Below, one piece after another: positions 26,558-35,470 of a stretch of 44,769 nucleotides of DNA; the first letter of the stretch is position 1, and every line of letters starts with the position of its first letter. The stretch is taken from positions 369,626 to 414,394 of the forward strand of contig JAUJNT010000001.1 of the NCBI GenBank assembly GCA_030448005.1. The letters are read 5' to 3'. This DNA comes from Thermoleophilaceae bacterium (lineage in GTDB: Bacteria; Actinomycetota; Thermoleophilia; Solirubrobacterales; Thermoleophilaceae). Under the pieces are notes generated by a model, which was given only the letters and a program-made list of their open reading frames with translations, was not told the origin of the DNA and ran no database searches. The position numbers and the translations under genes were made by a program.

Positions 26558-27232
26558 CTAGAGCTCCTCTTCCAGGCGGAGGGTGGCAAGCGTCGCCCTG
26601 ATGTGACCGTGCACCTCTTCGGGCGGCCTGCAGCCGTCGAACCGGCGCACCAGGCTCTGCTTGAGGTAGTGGTCGATCACGGGGCGAGTCTGATCGTGGA
26701 AGACCCGCAGCCGGTGGCGCACGGTCTCCTCCTTGTCGTCCTCCCGCTGCACGAGGACGGAGCCGTCCTGGTCACAGAAGCCGGGGTTCTTGGGAGGGTC
26801 GAGCTCCACGTGGTAGACGTGGCCGTTCTTCTCGCACATCCGCCTACCGGACAGCCGGCGGATGACCTCCTCGTCTGGCACCTCGATGGAGAGCGCGGCG
26901 GTTAGCCGCCTCCCGAGCGACTCAAGCGCGGCGCCGAGCACCTCGGCCTGCTTTACCGTGCGGGGGAAGCCGTCCAGGACGAAGCCGTCCCGGGCATCCG
27001 CACCGTCCACCCGCTCGACGATCACCCGGCCGATCAGGTCGTCGGGCACGAGGTCGCCCCTGTCCATGTACTCCTTGGCCTCGCGACCGAGCGGAGTTCC
27101 CTCCTTGACCGCCGCGCGCAGGATGTCGCCCGTGGCGTAATAGGGCAGCTCGAAGTCGGCCCGCAGCCGCTCCGCCTGCGTGCCCTTGCCCGCGCCCGGC
27201 GGGCCGAGCAGGATGAGATTGAGCTCGCTCAC
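26558..27232 (-). CDS. adk: Adenylate kinase
   Basis: A 224-residue adenylate kinase (ATP + AMP to 2 ADP). The P-loop is LLGPPGAGKGTQAERL, the AMP-binding part is YATGDILRAAV, and FVLDGFPRTVKQAE and GRRMCEKNGHVYHVE cover the LID. The LID zinc site looks partly degenerate: the usual C-x2-C...C-x2-C/D reads C-x2-N...C-x2-D. The GTG at 27232 (VSELNLILLG) is preferred; the longer frame upstream runs into the inverted-repeat element and has no family similarity. The ribosome site is weak (CAGG). Confidence 0.95.
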   Translation of the reverse strand: MSELNLILLGPPGAGKGTQAERLRADFELPYYATGDILRAAVKEGTPLGREAKEYMDRGDLVPDDLIGRVIVERVDGADARDGFVLDGFPRTVKQAEVLGAALESLGRRLTAALSIEVPDEEVIRRLSGRRMCEKNGHVYHVELDPPKNPGFCDQDGSVLVQREDDKEETVRHRLRVFHDQTRPVIDHYLKQSLVRRFDGCRPPEEVHGHIRATLATLRLEEEL

Positions 27233-27274
27233 GACCTGGGCAAGGCTATCGCCCCGGCACAGCACAATTGAGTC

Positions 27275-27641
27275 ACACGGGCTCGGCATCCTGCCTCGCC
27301 TTCGACTGGAGAGCCTTTTTCGCCGTTCCAGCGACGAGTCCCGGACGATCGCTACGCGATCTGTACCGGGACCGTTGCCCACCCGGGACGGGTGTCAACC
27401 CGGGACCGGTATCCGACCCCCGGGACCTGCGGTAGCTCCGGAGTGGTGCCCACGGCGGTTCGTCCGGACGCTCGCCCCGTGTGGGCTTTCAAGGGTTCGT
27501 TACAGGACGCCCGGGCCCGGGTGATTTCCAACCGTCCTGCTGGCGTCCCGGGAGGATCGCGAAGCTATCCGACCGGGACTCGCCGCAGGAACGGCGAAAG
27601 AGATTCTCTGTCGAAGGCGAGGCAGGATGCCGAGCCCGTGT
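27275..27641 (-). repeat. 367-bp element with ~88-bp inverted repeats between secY and adk
   Basis: The outer 32 bases are perfectly complementary (27275-27306 with 27610-27641). Pairing then continues with about 80% match to roughly 27362/27552. The 190-bp interior contains several CCGGGACC-like repeats and small palindromes. It fills most of the 440-base secY-adk gap, which has no plausible gene. In the mRNA it would fold into a very long hairpin. It could be a MITE-like insertion or a structured intercistronic RNA. Confidence 0.85.
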
Positions 27642-27672
27642 ACTTCCAACGCGCTGCACCCTGCGCTGACAG

Positions 27673-28941
27673 CTACTTGAGAAACCCCTCATAGTTGCGC
27701 ATCATGAGCTGCGCCTCGAGCTGCTTCATCGTGTCGAGCGCCACGCCGACCACGATCAGGATCGACGTGCCGCCGAAGAAGAAGTTGGCGCTCGTCTGGT
27801 TGATGAGGATCGTGGGGAGCGCCGCGACGCCGGCAAGATAGAGAGCGCCGGGGAAGGTCAGCCGGGCGAGGATGCGGTCGAGGTATTCGGCGGTGGGCCT
27901 TCCGGGTCTCACCCCGGGTATGAACCCGGCGTGTTTCTTCAGGTTGTCCGCCTGCTCGACCGGGTTGAAGGTGACCGCAGTGTAGAAGTAGGTGAAGAGG
28001 ATGATGAAGATCGACTCCCCGACGATGTAGGCCCACCCGTTGGGGTTGAAGAATGCGGAGAAGTCGCGCGCCCAGCTTGCCTGTGAAAGCTCGCCGACCG
28101 TCGGGGGGAAGGCCATGAGCGAGGCGGCGAAGATCACGGGGATCACCCCCGCCATGTTCACGCGCAGAGGCAGGTAGGTGGAGCCGCCGCCCGACATCTT
28201 GCGGCCAACGACCCGCTTCGCATACTGCACGGGTATCCGCCGCTGGCCCTCCTGCATGAACACGATGAACACGATCACCGCGAGCCCGATGAACGGCATC
28301 ATCACCTTGAAGACCTGATCCGGGCTCTGCCACCACTGGGTGACGCCATTGGGAAGGCCGGACACGATGCTGGCGAAGATCATCAGCGAGATGCCGTTGC
28401 CGATCCCGCGCTGGGTGATGAGCTCGCCGAACCACATGAGCAGCACGCAACCCGCCGTGAGCGTGGTCACGATCACGAAGACGCGTCCGAACGTGAAGTT
28501 GTCCACCACTTCGTTGCCGCCGGTCGAGAAGGTGCGGAAGAGGAAGACGTAGCCGACCGACTGGCCGAACGCCAGGCCGACGGTGAGGTAGCGGGTGTAC
28601 TGCGTGATCTTCTGCTGGCCCACCTCGCCCTCCTTGCGGAGCTTCTCGAGCTGGGGCACCACCACCGTCATCAGCTGCAGGATGATCGAGGCGGTGATGT
28701 AGGGCATGATGCCGAGCGCGAAGATCGCAAAGCGCTGCAGGCTCCCACCGGAGAAGAGGTTGAGGAAGCCGAGCACGTTGGAGCCCGTGAAGTTCTCCGC
28801 GATGCTCTCGACCGCGTCGACATTGATGCCCGGCGCCGGTATATAGGCGCCCACGCGGTAGAGCAGCAGCATCGCGGCGGTGAACGCCAGCTTCTTCCGG
28901 ATCTCAGGTACCCGAAAGGAGTTGAGGAAGGTCTGGAGCAT
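27673..28941 (-). CDS. secY: Protein translocase subunit SecY
   Basis: A 422-residue SecY, the channel of the general secretion pathway with ten membrane spans. Family blocks include FRVPEIRKKLAFTAAMLLLY at TM1, FLNLFSGGSLQRFAIFALGI, ITQRGIGNGISLMIFASI, and the C-terminal TFPGALYLAGVAALPTI and FFFGGTSILIVVGVALDTMK. The cytoplasmic loop has RRIPVQYAKRVVGRKMSGG. The ATG at 28941 matches the usual N-terminus. It follows rplO by 10 bases, as in nearly all bacteria. Downstream lies the large inverted-repeat element. Confidence 0.97.
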   Translation of the reverse strand: MLQTFLNSFRVPEIRKKLAFTAAMLLLYRVGAYIPAPGINVDAVESIAENFTGSNVLGFLNLFSGGSLQRFAIFALGIMPYITASIILQLMTVVVPQLEKLRKEGEVGQQKITQYTRYLTVGLAFGQSVGYVFLFRTFSTGGNEVVDNFTFGRVFVIVTTLTAGCVLLMWFGELITQRGIGNGISLMIFASIVSGLPNGVTQWWQSPDQVFKVMMPFIGLAVIVFIVFMQEGQRRIPVQYAKRVVGRKMSGGGSTYLPLRVNMAGVIPVIFAASLMAFPPTVGELSQASWARDFSAFFNPNGWAYIVGESIFIILFTYFYTAVTFNPVEQADNLKKHAGFIPGVRPGRPTAEYLDRILARLTFPGALYLAGVAALPTILINQTSANFFFGGTSILIVVGVALDTMKQLEAQLMMRNYEGFLK

Positions 28942-28951
28942 CGTTGCCTGC

Positions 28952-29443
28952 TTACGAGTCGAGCACGCGGACGCTGCCCCCGGCCGCCTCGATCCGCTCC
29001 CGCGCCGTGGCCGAGAAGGCATGGGCGTGCACGGTGAGCGCCTTCGTGAGCTCTCCCTCGCCCAGCACCTTGACCGGTACGCCTGGCCGAGTGGCGAGCC
29101 CCTTGGCCTTGAGCGCGTCGGGGGTGACCTCCGCGCCCTTGTCGAAGCGACCGTCGAGGTCCTTCAGGTTCACGGGCTGCGTGTGGGTGCGGAACTTCTC
29201 GAAGGGCATCGACTTCTTCATGTGCGGGCCGCGCAGCTTGCGCATCCGCATCTGGATCGGGTTCTGCCCGCCCTCGAACCCGGCCCTGTCCTTGGCTCCG
29301 GCGCGTGAGCCGGCGCCCTTCTGGCCCCGCCCCGAGGTCTTGCCGAACCCCGACCCCTCGCCGCGGCCGACGCGCTTGCGGCGGTGGGTGGAGCCCTTGG
29401 CGGGCTTCAAATTGTGCAGGCCGATCACGCGCTCCTCAGCCAT
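28952..29443 (-). CDS. rplO: 50S ribosomal protein L15
   Basis: A 163-residue L15, slightly longer than the usual 145-150. The glycine-rich N-terminus RVGRGEGSGFGKTSGRGQKG and the basic HMKKSMPFEKFR are typical, and the globular C-terminus ends GGSVRVLDS. The start overlaps the end of rpmD by eight bases. Confidence 0.97.
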   Translation of the reverse strand: MAEERVIGLHNLKPAKGSTHRRKRVGRGEGSGFGKTSGRGQKGAGSRAGAKDRAGFEGGQNPIQMRMRKLRGPHMKKSMPFEKFRTHTQPVNLKDLDGRFDKGAEVTPDALKAKGLATRPGVPVKVLGEGELTKALTVHAHAFSATARERIEAAGGSVRVLDS

Positions 29444-29614
29444 CCTTGACCTCCACGAGGTGGTGCACGGAGTAGATGAGGCCCCGCACGACGTCGTCGT
29501 CGGGGCGCTCGCACTGCCTCCCGATACGCCCGAGGCCCAGCGTACGCAGAGAGTCGCGCTGCTTCTTCGAGGCCCCGTTGGGCGACTTCACCTGCCTGAT
29601 GGTCAGCGTGGACA

Positions 29615-29615
<1 letters not shown>
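29436..29615 (-). CDS. rpmD: 50S ribosomal protein L30
   Basis: A 59-residue L30 starting MSTLTIRQVKSPNGASKKQR, with LRTLGLGRIGRQ and a C-terminal GLIYSVHHLVEVKDG. The ATG overlaps the rpsE stop as TGATG and the stop overlaps rplO, so translation of the three genes is coupled. Confidence 0.97.
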
Positions 29616-30220
<605 letters not shown>

Positions 30221-30273
30221 TTGTCGTCCCGTCGAGGGTAGCTAGTGGTGGGTCCGGGCGGTCCTGGCGCGCA

Positions 30274-30627
30274 TCAGAAGTCGAGCCCGGCCTCGCGGGC
30301 CCCTTCCGCCAGGGCCCTCACGCGACCGTGGTACTTGTAGCCGCCGCGGTCGAAGACGCAGCGCTTCACCCCGGCGGCCTTGGCGCGCTCGGCGATGGTG
30401 GCCCCGGCCTTGCCGGCCTGCTCCATCGAGCCGAGGTCGCGCAGACCTGGCTCGGTCCAGCTCACGGCCGCCAGCGTGTGGCCCCGATCGTCGTCGATCA
30501 GCTGCGCCACCACCCCACGGTTCGACCGGAAGACGGCAAGCCGTGGGCGCTCGGCGGTGCCTCGCACCCTTGCGCGCACACGGCGGCGGCGGCGCAGACG
30601 GGTCTTCTGCTTGGTCTTGACGCTCAT
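30274..30627 (-). CDS. rplR: 50S ribosomal protein L18
   Basis: A 117-residue L18, a 5S rRNA-binding protein. The basic N-terminus [20 protein letters not shown] and [19 protein letters not shown] are standard, as is the C-terminal [20 protein letters not shown]. The start overlaps rplF as ATGA. Confidence 0.98.
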   Translation of the reverse strand: MSVKTKQKTRLRRRRRVRARVRGTAERPRLAVFRSNRGVVAQLIDDDRGHTLAAVSWTEPGLRDLGSMEQAGKAGATIAERAKAAGVKRCVFDRGGYKYHGRVRALAEGAREAGLDF

Positions 30628-31157
30628 GCCCGCTTGCCCACCTTCCGCGCCACGAGCTCGTCCTTGTAGCGGATGCCCTTCCCCTTGTAGGGCTCTGGTG
30701 GGCGCTTCTTGCGGATCTGGGCCGCGATCTCGCCGACGGCCTGCTTGGAGATGCCCCGCACCACGACCTCGGTAGGAGCGGGCACCTCGAACTCGATGCC
30801 CTCGGGAGCCTCCACCGGTACGGGGTGCGAGTAGCCCAGGGCAAGCTCGAGGTTGCGTCCCTTGAGCTGGGCACGGTAGCCGACGCCCTGGATCTCGAGC
30901 CGCTTCTCGAAGCCCTCGGTAACGCCCTGCACCATGTTGGCGATGAGGCTGCGCGTCAGGCCGTGCAGCGCTCGGTGCTCGCCCCTGTCGGAGGGGCGCG
31001 TGACCAGGAGCTCGCCATTTTGCTGCTCCACACCGAGGTCGCGCCGGACGCGCTCTGAGAGCCGGCCCTTCGGGCCCTCCACGCGCACGAGCTCGGGCTC
31101 CACCTTGACGGTCACGCCCTCCGGCAGGGGGATCGGCTGCTTTCCGATTCTCGACAT
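30624..31157 (-). CDS. rplF: 50S ribosomal protein L6
   Basis: A 177-residue L6 near the factor-binding site. It has two repeated domains: [20 protein letters not shown] with [10 protein letters not shown], and [20 protein letters not shown] with the C-terminal signature [23 protein letters not shown] 7-bp hairpin (31168-31186) and GGAGG precede the ATG in the 63-base gap after rpsH. Confidence 0.98.
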   Translation of the reverse strand: MSRIGKQPIPLPEGVTVKVEPELVRVEGPKGRLSERVRRDLGVEQQNGELLVTRPSDRGEHRALHGLTRSLIANMVQGVTEGFEKRLEIQGVGYRAQLKGRNLELALGYSHPVPVEAPEGIEFEVPAPTEVVVRGISKQAVGEIAAQIRKKRPPEPYKGKGIRYKDELVARKVGKRA

Positions 31158-31220
31158 ATCAACCTCCGCAGGGCTTTCGGCCCCGCCGCCCGATGTTCGG
31201 CTCTTGCATCATCCTCGGTC

Positions 31221-31619
31221 TCACCAGACCTTGGCCACGAGTTCGCCGCCCACGCCGGCGCGGCGGGCGTCGTGGCCGGTCATGACGCCCTTGGACGTCG
31301 AGACGATCGTGGTTCCCATGCCGCCCTGGACCTTCGGGACCTGCCCTGCACCGACGTACTCACGGCGACCCGGCGTCGAGACTCGCTTCATGCCGGAGAT
31401 CACCGGCCTGCGGTCCTCTGTGTACTTGAGGGTGACTCGCAGGGCCCGGCCCACGCGCGCCGGCTCCACCGAGCAGCTCTCGACGTAACCCTGCTCGACG
31501 AGGATCCGCGCAAGCTCCGCCTTGAAGGTGGAGTGCGGCATGACGGCAGCATCATGGTCGGCCTGAAGGGCGTTGCGGATGCGCGTCAGGAAGTCGGCTA
31601 TCGGGTCGGTCTGGCTCAT
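31221..31619 (-). CDS. rpsH: 30S ribosomal protein S8
   Basis: A 132-residue S8, a central-domain 16S binder and, in some bacteria, the spc-operon translational repressor. It has DPIADFLTRIRNALQADHDA, KAELARILVEQGYV, and the C-terminal STSKGVMTGHDARRAGVGGE. It starts three bases after the rpsN stop. Confidence 0.98.
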   Translation of the reverse strand: MSQTDPIADFLTRIRNALQADHDAAVMPHSTFKAELARILVEQGYVESCSVEPARVGRALRVTLKYTEDRRPVISGMKRVSTPGRREYVGAGQVPKVQGGMGTTIVSTSKGVMTGHDARRAGVGGELVAKVW

Positions 31620-31622
31620 GGT

Positions 31623-31808
31623 CTACCAGCTGCTCTTGGTCATCCCGGGGATGTCGCCCTCGTGGGCGTGCGCGCGCAGGCAGATGCGGCAGAGGCCGAA
31701 CTTGCGCATGTAGGCACGCGGGCGCCCGCACTTGCGGCAGCGGTTGTAGTCCCGGGTCTTGAACTTGGATGGGCGCGCCTGGCGCACCCTCTGTGAGGTC
31801 TTTGCCAT
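31623..31808 (-). CDS. rpsN: 30S ribosomal protein S14 type Z
   Basis: A 61-residue zinc-type S14 (also named rpsZ). The ligands Cys24, Cys27, Cys40 and Cys43 lie in [20 protein letters not shown]. No ribosome site is visible before the ATG; the upstream bases derive from a palindromic repeat and end AAATAG directly before ATG, in the old rplE frame, so translation may rely on ribosomes arriving from rplE. Confidence 0.97.
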   Translation of the reverse strand: MAKTSQRVRQARPSKFKTRDYNRCRKCGRPRAYMRKFGLCRICLRAHAHEGDIPGMTKSSW

Positions 31809-31823
31809 CTATTTCGCGCGGGG

Positions 31824-31854
31824 GAAGGATTGGGCACGTTATGCCTAATCCTTC
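31824..31854 (-). repeat. Palindromic element, locus B (one unit) at the rplE 3' end
   Basis: GAAGGATTGGGCA and TGCCTAATCCTTC pair over 13 bp with one wobble, loop of five bases. The unit overlaps the last codons of rplE and supplies its stop codon (AAG GAT TAG). It is the most diverged copy in the window. Confidence 0.85.
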
Positions 31855-32630
31855 GCACTCCTTTCCTTGGTCTCTTCCTCAGGGGAATCGCCCGGCTCGC
31901 CCTCCGCGGGCGCCTCGGGCTTGGCGTAGGCGTCCGGATTCTCTTCCTTGAGCTGCTCGAGGGCCTCCTGCTCGGCCTGTGCCTTGGCGCGCGCCTCCTC
32001 CTGCCGGCGCTCCTCCTCTGCCTCGTCCTCTTCCTCGGCGGGCTGGCCCGGGCGGCCGGCCTCTTGGAAGGGCATGCCCATCTCGAGAAGCAGCGCAAAC
32101 GCCTCCTCGTCGGTCTTGGCGCTGGTGGTGATCGTCACGTCGAGGCCCCGTACCTGGTCGATCGCGTCGTAGTCGATCTCCGGGAAGATGACCTGCTCGC
32201 GGATACCCATGGTCCAGTTGCCGCGGCCATCGAATGAGCGCGGGTTGAGACCACGAAAGTCACGGATGCGCGGAATTGCGACGGACATCAGACGGTCGAG
32301 GAACTCGTACATCCGCGCCCGGCGCAGTGTCACCGTGAGGCCAACCGGCATCCCGTCGCGAAGCTTGAAGTTGGCGATCGACTTGCGGGCGGGGCGGACG
32401 TTCGGCTGCTGACCGGCGATGGTGGCCAGCTGCTCCCTGGCCGCGTCGAGCATCTTCGAATCCTGCTTGGCCTCCCCTACGCCCATGTTGAGCGTGACCT
32501 TCTCGACCCTGGGGACCTGCATCACGTTCGAGTACCTGAACCGCCTCTCGAGCCGCGGCCGGATCTCTCTGTCGTAGCGCTCCTTGAGGCGGGGTGCCTG
32601 TGTCTTCGGGCTCTCGGTGGTGGCCGCCAT
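31845..32630 (-). CDS. rplE: 50S ribosomal protein L5 with a long acidic C-terminal tail
   Basis: Residues 1-189 are a normal L5, a 5S rRNA-binding protein: [55 protein letters not shown] and [18 protein letters not shown]. Residues 190-261 are an extra Glu/Ala/Gln/Lys-rich tail ([20 protein letters not shown] and onward), absent from typical 180-residue L5. The final residues SAKD are encoded by a palindromic repeat whose sense translation elsewhere continues SASMPNPS; here a TAG stops it. The start overlaps rplX as TGATG. Confidence 0.96.
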   Translation of the reverse strand: MAATTESPKTQAPRLKERYDREIRPRLERRFRYSNVMQVPRVEKVTLNMGVGEAKQDSKMLDAAREQLATIAGQQPNVRPARKSIANFKLRDGMPVGLTVTLRRARMYEFLDRLMSVAIPRIRDFRGLNPRSFDGRGNWTMGIREQVIFPEIDYDAIDQVRGLDVTITTSAKTDEEAFALLLEMGMPFQEAGRPGQPAEEEDEAEEERRQEEARAKAQAEQEALEQLKEENPDAYAKPEAPAEGEPGDSPEEETKERSAKD

Positions 32631-32956
32631 CAGTCGATCTCCGTCCCCGACTTCTTGGCTACCCGCACGCGCCTGCCGTCCTCGCGCTTGATCGCCACAC
32701 GGGTGGGCTCTCCCGACTTGGGATCGAGTAGCTGCACGTTGGATACATGGATCGGCCCCTCAACCTCGATCACGCCGCCGATGTCCTGCGCGCGCTGGGT
32801 ATCTTGCAGCGTGCGGGGGCGCTGGTGGCGCTTCTGGAGGCTCAGACCCTCGACGTACACACGCGACCGTCCGGGCTCGGTGCGAAGCACGCGCCCGGTC
32901 TTCCCGCGGTCCTTGCCCGAGATGACCTTGACCATGTCGTCCTTGCGAATCTTCAT
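32630..32956 (-). CDS. rplX: 50S ribosomal protein L24
   Basis: A 108-residue L24, an early assembly protein near the exit tunnel. The KOW motif is at the N-terminus ([20 protein letters not shown]), followed by [13 protein letters not shown] and [19 protein letters not shown]. There is no ribosome-binding site upstream: a palindromic repeat runs right up to the ATG. Instead, a 28-codon repeat-encoded frame ends at ATGA overlapping this start, so re-initiation is the likely route. Confidence 0.97.
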   Translation of the reverse strand: MKIRKDDMVKVISGKDRGKTGRVLRTEPGRSRVYVEGLSLQKRHQRPRTLQDTQRAQDIGGVIEVEGPIHVSNVQLLDPKSGEPTRVAIKREDGRRVRVAKKSGTEID

Positions 32957-33039
32957 GAAGGATTTGGCATGGATGCCGAATGCTTCGCGATCGGGGAAGG
33001 ATTTGGCATGGATGCCGAATGCTTCGCGATCGTTTCCAT
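32953..33039 (-). CDS. Repeat-encoded coupling peptide between rplN and rplX
   Basis: An open frame of 28 codons whose ATG overlaps the rplN stop (TGATG) and whose TGA overlaps the rplX start (ATGA). After [15 protein letters not shown] it repeats the 13-residue unit [13 protein letters not shown] in register, because the DNA repeat period is 39 bp, exactly 13 codons. rplX lacks a ribosome site, so translating this frame would deliver ribosomes to rplX. Whether the peptide accumulates is unknown. Confidence 0.5.
   Translation of the reverse strand: METIAKHSASMPNPSPIAKHSASMPNPS
32957..33034 (-). repeat. Palindromic element, locus C (two 39-bp tandem units)
   Basis: Units start at 32957 and 32996; each reads GAAGGATTTGGCA, loop, TGCCGAATGCTTC, with a wobble and one mismatch in the stem, then CGCGATCG. 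The array fills the rplN-rplX gap and abuts the rplX start codon. Confidence 0.92.
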
Positions 33040-33407
33040 CAAAGCACCTCTGGCGCGAGGGAGACGATCTTCATGAAGTTGCGGTCGCGTAGCTCACGCG
33101 CCACCGGGCCGAAGATGCGCGTTCCGCGCGGGTTGTTGGCCTGGTCGATCAGCACGGCGGCGTTCTCGTCGAAGGCTATGTAGGTGCCGTCGTCCCGGCC
33201 GAACTCCTTGCGCGTGCGCACCACGACGGCCTTGACCACCTCGCCCTTCTTGACCGAGCCGCGGGGGATGGCCTGCTTGACGGTGGCCGTGATCACGTCA
33301 CCGACGCCGGCGTAGCGACGGCGCGAGCCACCGGCCACGCGGATGCAGAGGATCTCGCGGGCGCCGGTGTTGTCGGCCACCCTCAGGCGTGTCTCTTGCT
33401 GGATCAC
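33039..33407 (-). CDS. rplN: 50S ribosomal protein L14
   Basis: A 122-residue L14 at the subunit interface. It begins [20 protein letters not shown] and includes [37 protein letters not shown] and [20 protein letters not shown]. The GTG start follows the rpsQ stop directly. Its stop overlaps the start of the repeat-encoded frame. Confidence 0.98.
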   Translation of the reverse strand: MIQQETRLRVADNTGAREILCIRVAGGSRRRYAGVGDVITATVKQAIPRGSVKKGEVVKAVVVRTRKEFGRDDGTYIAFDENAAVLIDQANNPRGTRIFGPVARELRDRNFMKIVSLAPEVL

Positions 33408-33980
33408 CTATCTCGCCCTCTCCAGGATCTCGATCAGGCGCCAGCGCTTGGTAGCGCTCAGTGGACGACTCTCGACCACCCGCACGGTGTCCCCCGTGCC
33501 GGCCTCGTTGCGCTCGTCGTGTGCGTGCAGCTTGGTGGACGTCCGCACGATCTTTCCGTAGGTGCGGTGCTGGCGGGCCTGATCGATCTGCACGACGATC
33601 GTCTTGTCGGCCTTGTCGGAGACCACCACCCCCTGACGGACCCGCGGACTTCCGGTGCCCCGCCGCTCAGCGGGCGGCGTGCCCTCCCGCGGTCCTTCGG
33701 CACGGCGCTTCTCGCGACTCTTCGTACGCCAGCGGCGCCGCTCGGCTGCGTTTGCACTGCGCTTTGCGGCACGCTCGGCCAGCCGCTCCTCCAAGGACAT
33801 GGGCGGACGGGCCTCGCCGGAATGGGCAGACCGGGCGCGCTGCCGGCGCTCCTTGGGCGGAAGCGCGGGGTCGGGCTCAGCGTCACGTGGCGCCGGAGCC
33901 GAACCGCCCGCCCGGTCCTCCTCCGGGGCCTCGGCGGCCGGAGTTTCGCCTGTCGCTTCGTTGGTCTCCTCTTCAGTCAT
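33408..33980 (-). CDS. rpsQ: 30S ribosomal protein S17 with a ~110-residue N-terminal extension
   Basis: The S17 core is residues 113-190 ([56 protein letters not shown]), a normal 16S-binding OB fold. Ahead of it is an extension of about 110 residues, first acidic ([20 protein letters not shown]), then strongly basic ([20 protein letters not shown]). The extension is in frame, and the ATG overlaps the rpmC stop by eight bases, so it is likely translated. A start inside, such as the Met near residue 61, cannot be excluded. Confidence 0.93.
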   Translation of the reverse strand: MTEEETNEATGETPAAEAPEEDRAGGSAPAPRDAEPDPALPPKERRQRARSAHSGEARPPMSLEERLAERAAKRSANAAERRRWRTKSREKRRAEGPREGTPPAERRGTGSPRVRQGVVVSDKADKTIVVQIDQARQHRTYGKIVRTSTKLHAHDERNEAGTGDTVRVVESRPLSATKRWRLIEILERAR

Positions 33981-34197
33981 CTCTCTGCTTCCTGAGCTCG
34001 GCTTCCACGTCCAGCCCGCGCTGACGGGCGATGGTCAGACCACGAGCCAGATCCCTCTTGGCGCCCTTCATGGCCCCCGTGTTCTCGAGCTGTCCCGTCG
34101 CGTGCTGGAAGCGCAGGTTGAAAAGCTCCTGGCGCGACCGGTCGACGAACTCGATCAACTGCGGATCATCGAGATTATGGACCTCGACGGCTTTCAC
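33973..34197 (-). CDS. rpmC: 50S ribosomal protein L29
   Basis: A 74-residue L29 at the exit tunnel, docking site for trigger factor and SRP. It has [20 protein letters not shown] and [20 protein letters not shown]. It overlaps rplP by ATGA and rpsQ by eight bases. Confidence 0.97.
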   Translation of the reverse strand: MKAVEVHNLDDPQLIEFVDRSRQELFNLRFQHATGQLENTGAMKGAKRDLARGLTIARQRGLDVEAELRKQRDD

Positions 34198-34616
34198 TGC
34201 TGCCCGGCCCCTTCCCGCAGCACGAACTTGGTCTTCACCGGCAGCTTGTGGCCCGCAAGCCGCATGGCCTCACGGGCAAGCGCCTCGTCCACCCCGGACA
34301 GCTCGAAGACCACCCGACCGGGCTTGACGACCGCCACCCAGCCCTCGGGGGAGCCCTTGCCGGAGCCCATCCGGGTCTCGGCCGGCTTCTGGGTGACCGG
34401 CTTGTCCGGGAAGATGTTGATCCAGACCTTGCCGCCGCGCTTGATCTTGCGTGTCATGGCGATACGCGCAGCCTCGATCTGCCTGTTGGTGATCCAGCCG
34501 CGCTCGACCGCCTTGAGGCCGTACTCCCCGAACTCGACCCGGGTGCCGCCTCGCGAGAGCCCCGGCATGCGGCCGCGATGCTGCTTGCGGTGCTTGACGC
34601 GCTTGGGCGCCAGCAT
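34194..34616 (-). CDS. rplP: 50S ribosomal protein L16
   Basis: A 140-residue L16 near the A-site of the peptidyl transferase centre. It starts [20 protein letters not shown] and includes [58 protein letters not shown]. Its ATG overlaps the rpsC stop as TGATG. Confidence 0.98.
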   Translation of the reverse strand: MLAPKRVKHRKQHRGRMPGLSRGGTRVEFGEYGLKAVERGWITNRQIEAARIAMTRKIKRGGKVWINIFPDKPVTQKPAETRMGSGKGSPEGWVAVVKPGRVVFELSGVDEALAREAMRLAGHKLPVKTKFVLREGAGQQ

Positions 34617-35470
34617 CAGCCTGTGCCCCCTTGTGGGGTGCGACCCCTCCCCCCGCCACGCGAGCCGCCGGGCGCACCGCCACGTCCACCCGGGGCACCG
34701 CCACGTCCGCCGGGGCCGCCCGAACCCGCGCCGCGACGCCCGCCCGGGCCGCCCGAGCCGCCCTGACGGCCGCCCGGCCCGCCGCCCCGCCCGGCGCTGG
34801 CGTGCTGCGGCGCCTCGAGCTCGGTGAGGTCCTGGGCAAAGCCCTTCGGCATGATCTCGCCCTTGTTGATCCAGACCTTCACCCCGATACGACCGAAGGT
34901 GGTCTTCGCCTCGAAGAAGCCGTAGTCGATATCGGCCCGGATCGTGTGCAGCGGCACCCTCCCGTCCGAGTAGCCCTCGGTACGCGCCATCTCGGCGCCG
35001 CCGAGCCGGCCAGAGACCTGCACCCGCACGCCCTTCGCTCCTGACCGCATGGCGGAGGTGAGCGAGCGCTTCATCGCCCTCCGGAACGCAACCCGGTTCT
35101 GGAGCTGCTCGGCGATCGACTGCGCCACGAGCTTGGCGTCGAGCTCGGGCCGCTTGATTTCGAGGATGTTCACCTTCACGGCCTTGCCGGTCATCTTGTG
35201 GAGCTCCTTGCGCAGAGCGTCCACCTCGCTGCCGGACTTGCCGATCACAATGCCGGGCCTTGCTGTGTGGATGTTGACCTCAACCTCGCTCTTGTTCTTG
35301 CGGATCGTGATGTCCGAAAGGCCGGCGTGCGCGAGCTTGTTCTCGATGTGCTCCCGGACGCGGATGTCCTCCAGGAGGTAGTCGGAGAACTCCTTCTCGG
35401 AGAACCACGTGGACTTCCAGTCGTGGATGTAGCCGACCCGCATCGACTCGGGATGGACCTTCTGACCCAT
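34616..35470 (-). CDS. rpsC: 30S ribosomal protein S3 with a glycine/arginine-rich tail
   Basis: A 284-residue S3, part of the mRNA entry helicase. It begins [20 protein letters not shown], has the KH domain ([20 protein letters not shown]) and the C-terminal domain ([40 protein letters not shown]). About 55 residues beyond the usual end are Gly/Arg/Pro-rich ([16 protein letters not shown]). The ATG at 35470 follows GGAGGG at good spacing. The first 23 bases of the gene occur again 104 bp upstream, next to the rplV stop, with a palindromic element between; the upstream copy is likely the original start. Confidence 0.97.
   Translation of the reverse strand: MGQKVHPESMRVGYIHDWKSTWFSEKEFSDYLLEDIRVREHIENKLAHAGLSDITIRKNKSEVEVNIHTARPGIVIGKSGSEVDALRKELHKMTGKAVKVNILEIKRPELDAKLVAQSIAEQLQNRVAFRRAMKRSLTSAMRSGAKGVRVQVSGRLGGAEMARTEGYSDGRVPLHTIRADIDYGFFEAKTTFGRIGVKVWINKGEIMPKGFAQDLTELEAPQHASAGRGGGPGGRQGGSGGPGGRRGAGSGGPGGRGGAPGGRGGAPGGSRGGGRGRTPQGGTG

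Noticed and set aside
27233-27382. N-terminally extended adenylate kinase
   Set aside because: The extra 50 residues are basic low-complexity sequence from the inverted-repeat element; the family begins at VSELNLILLG.
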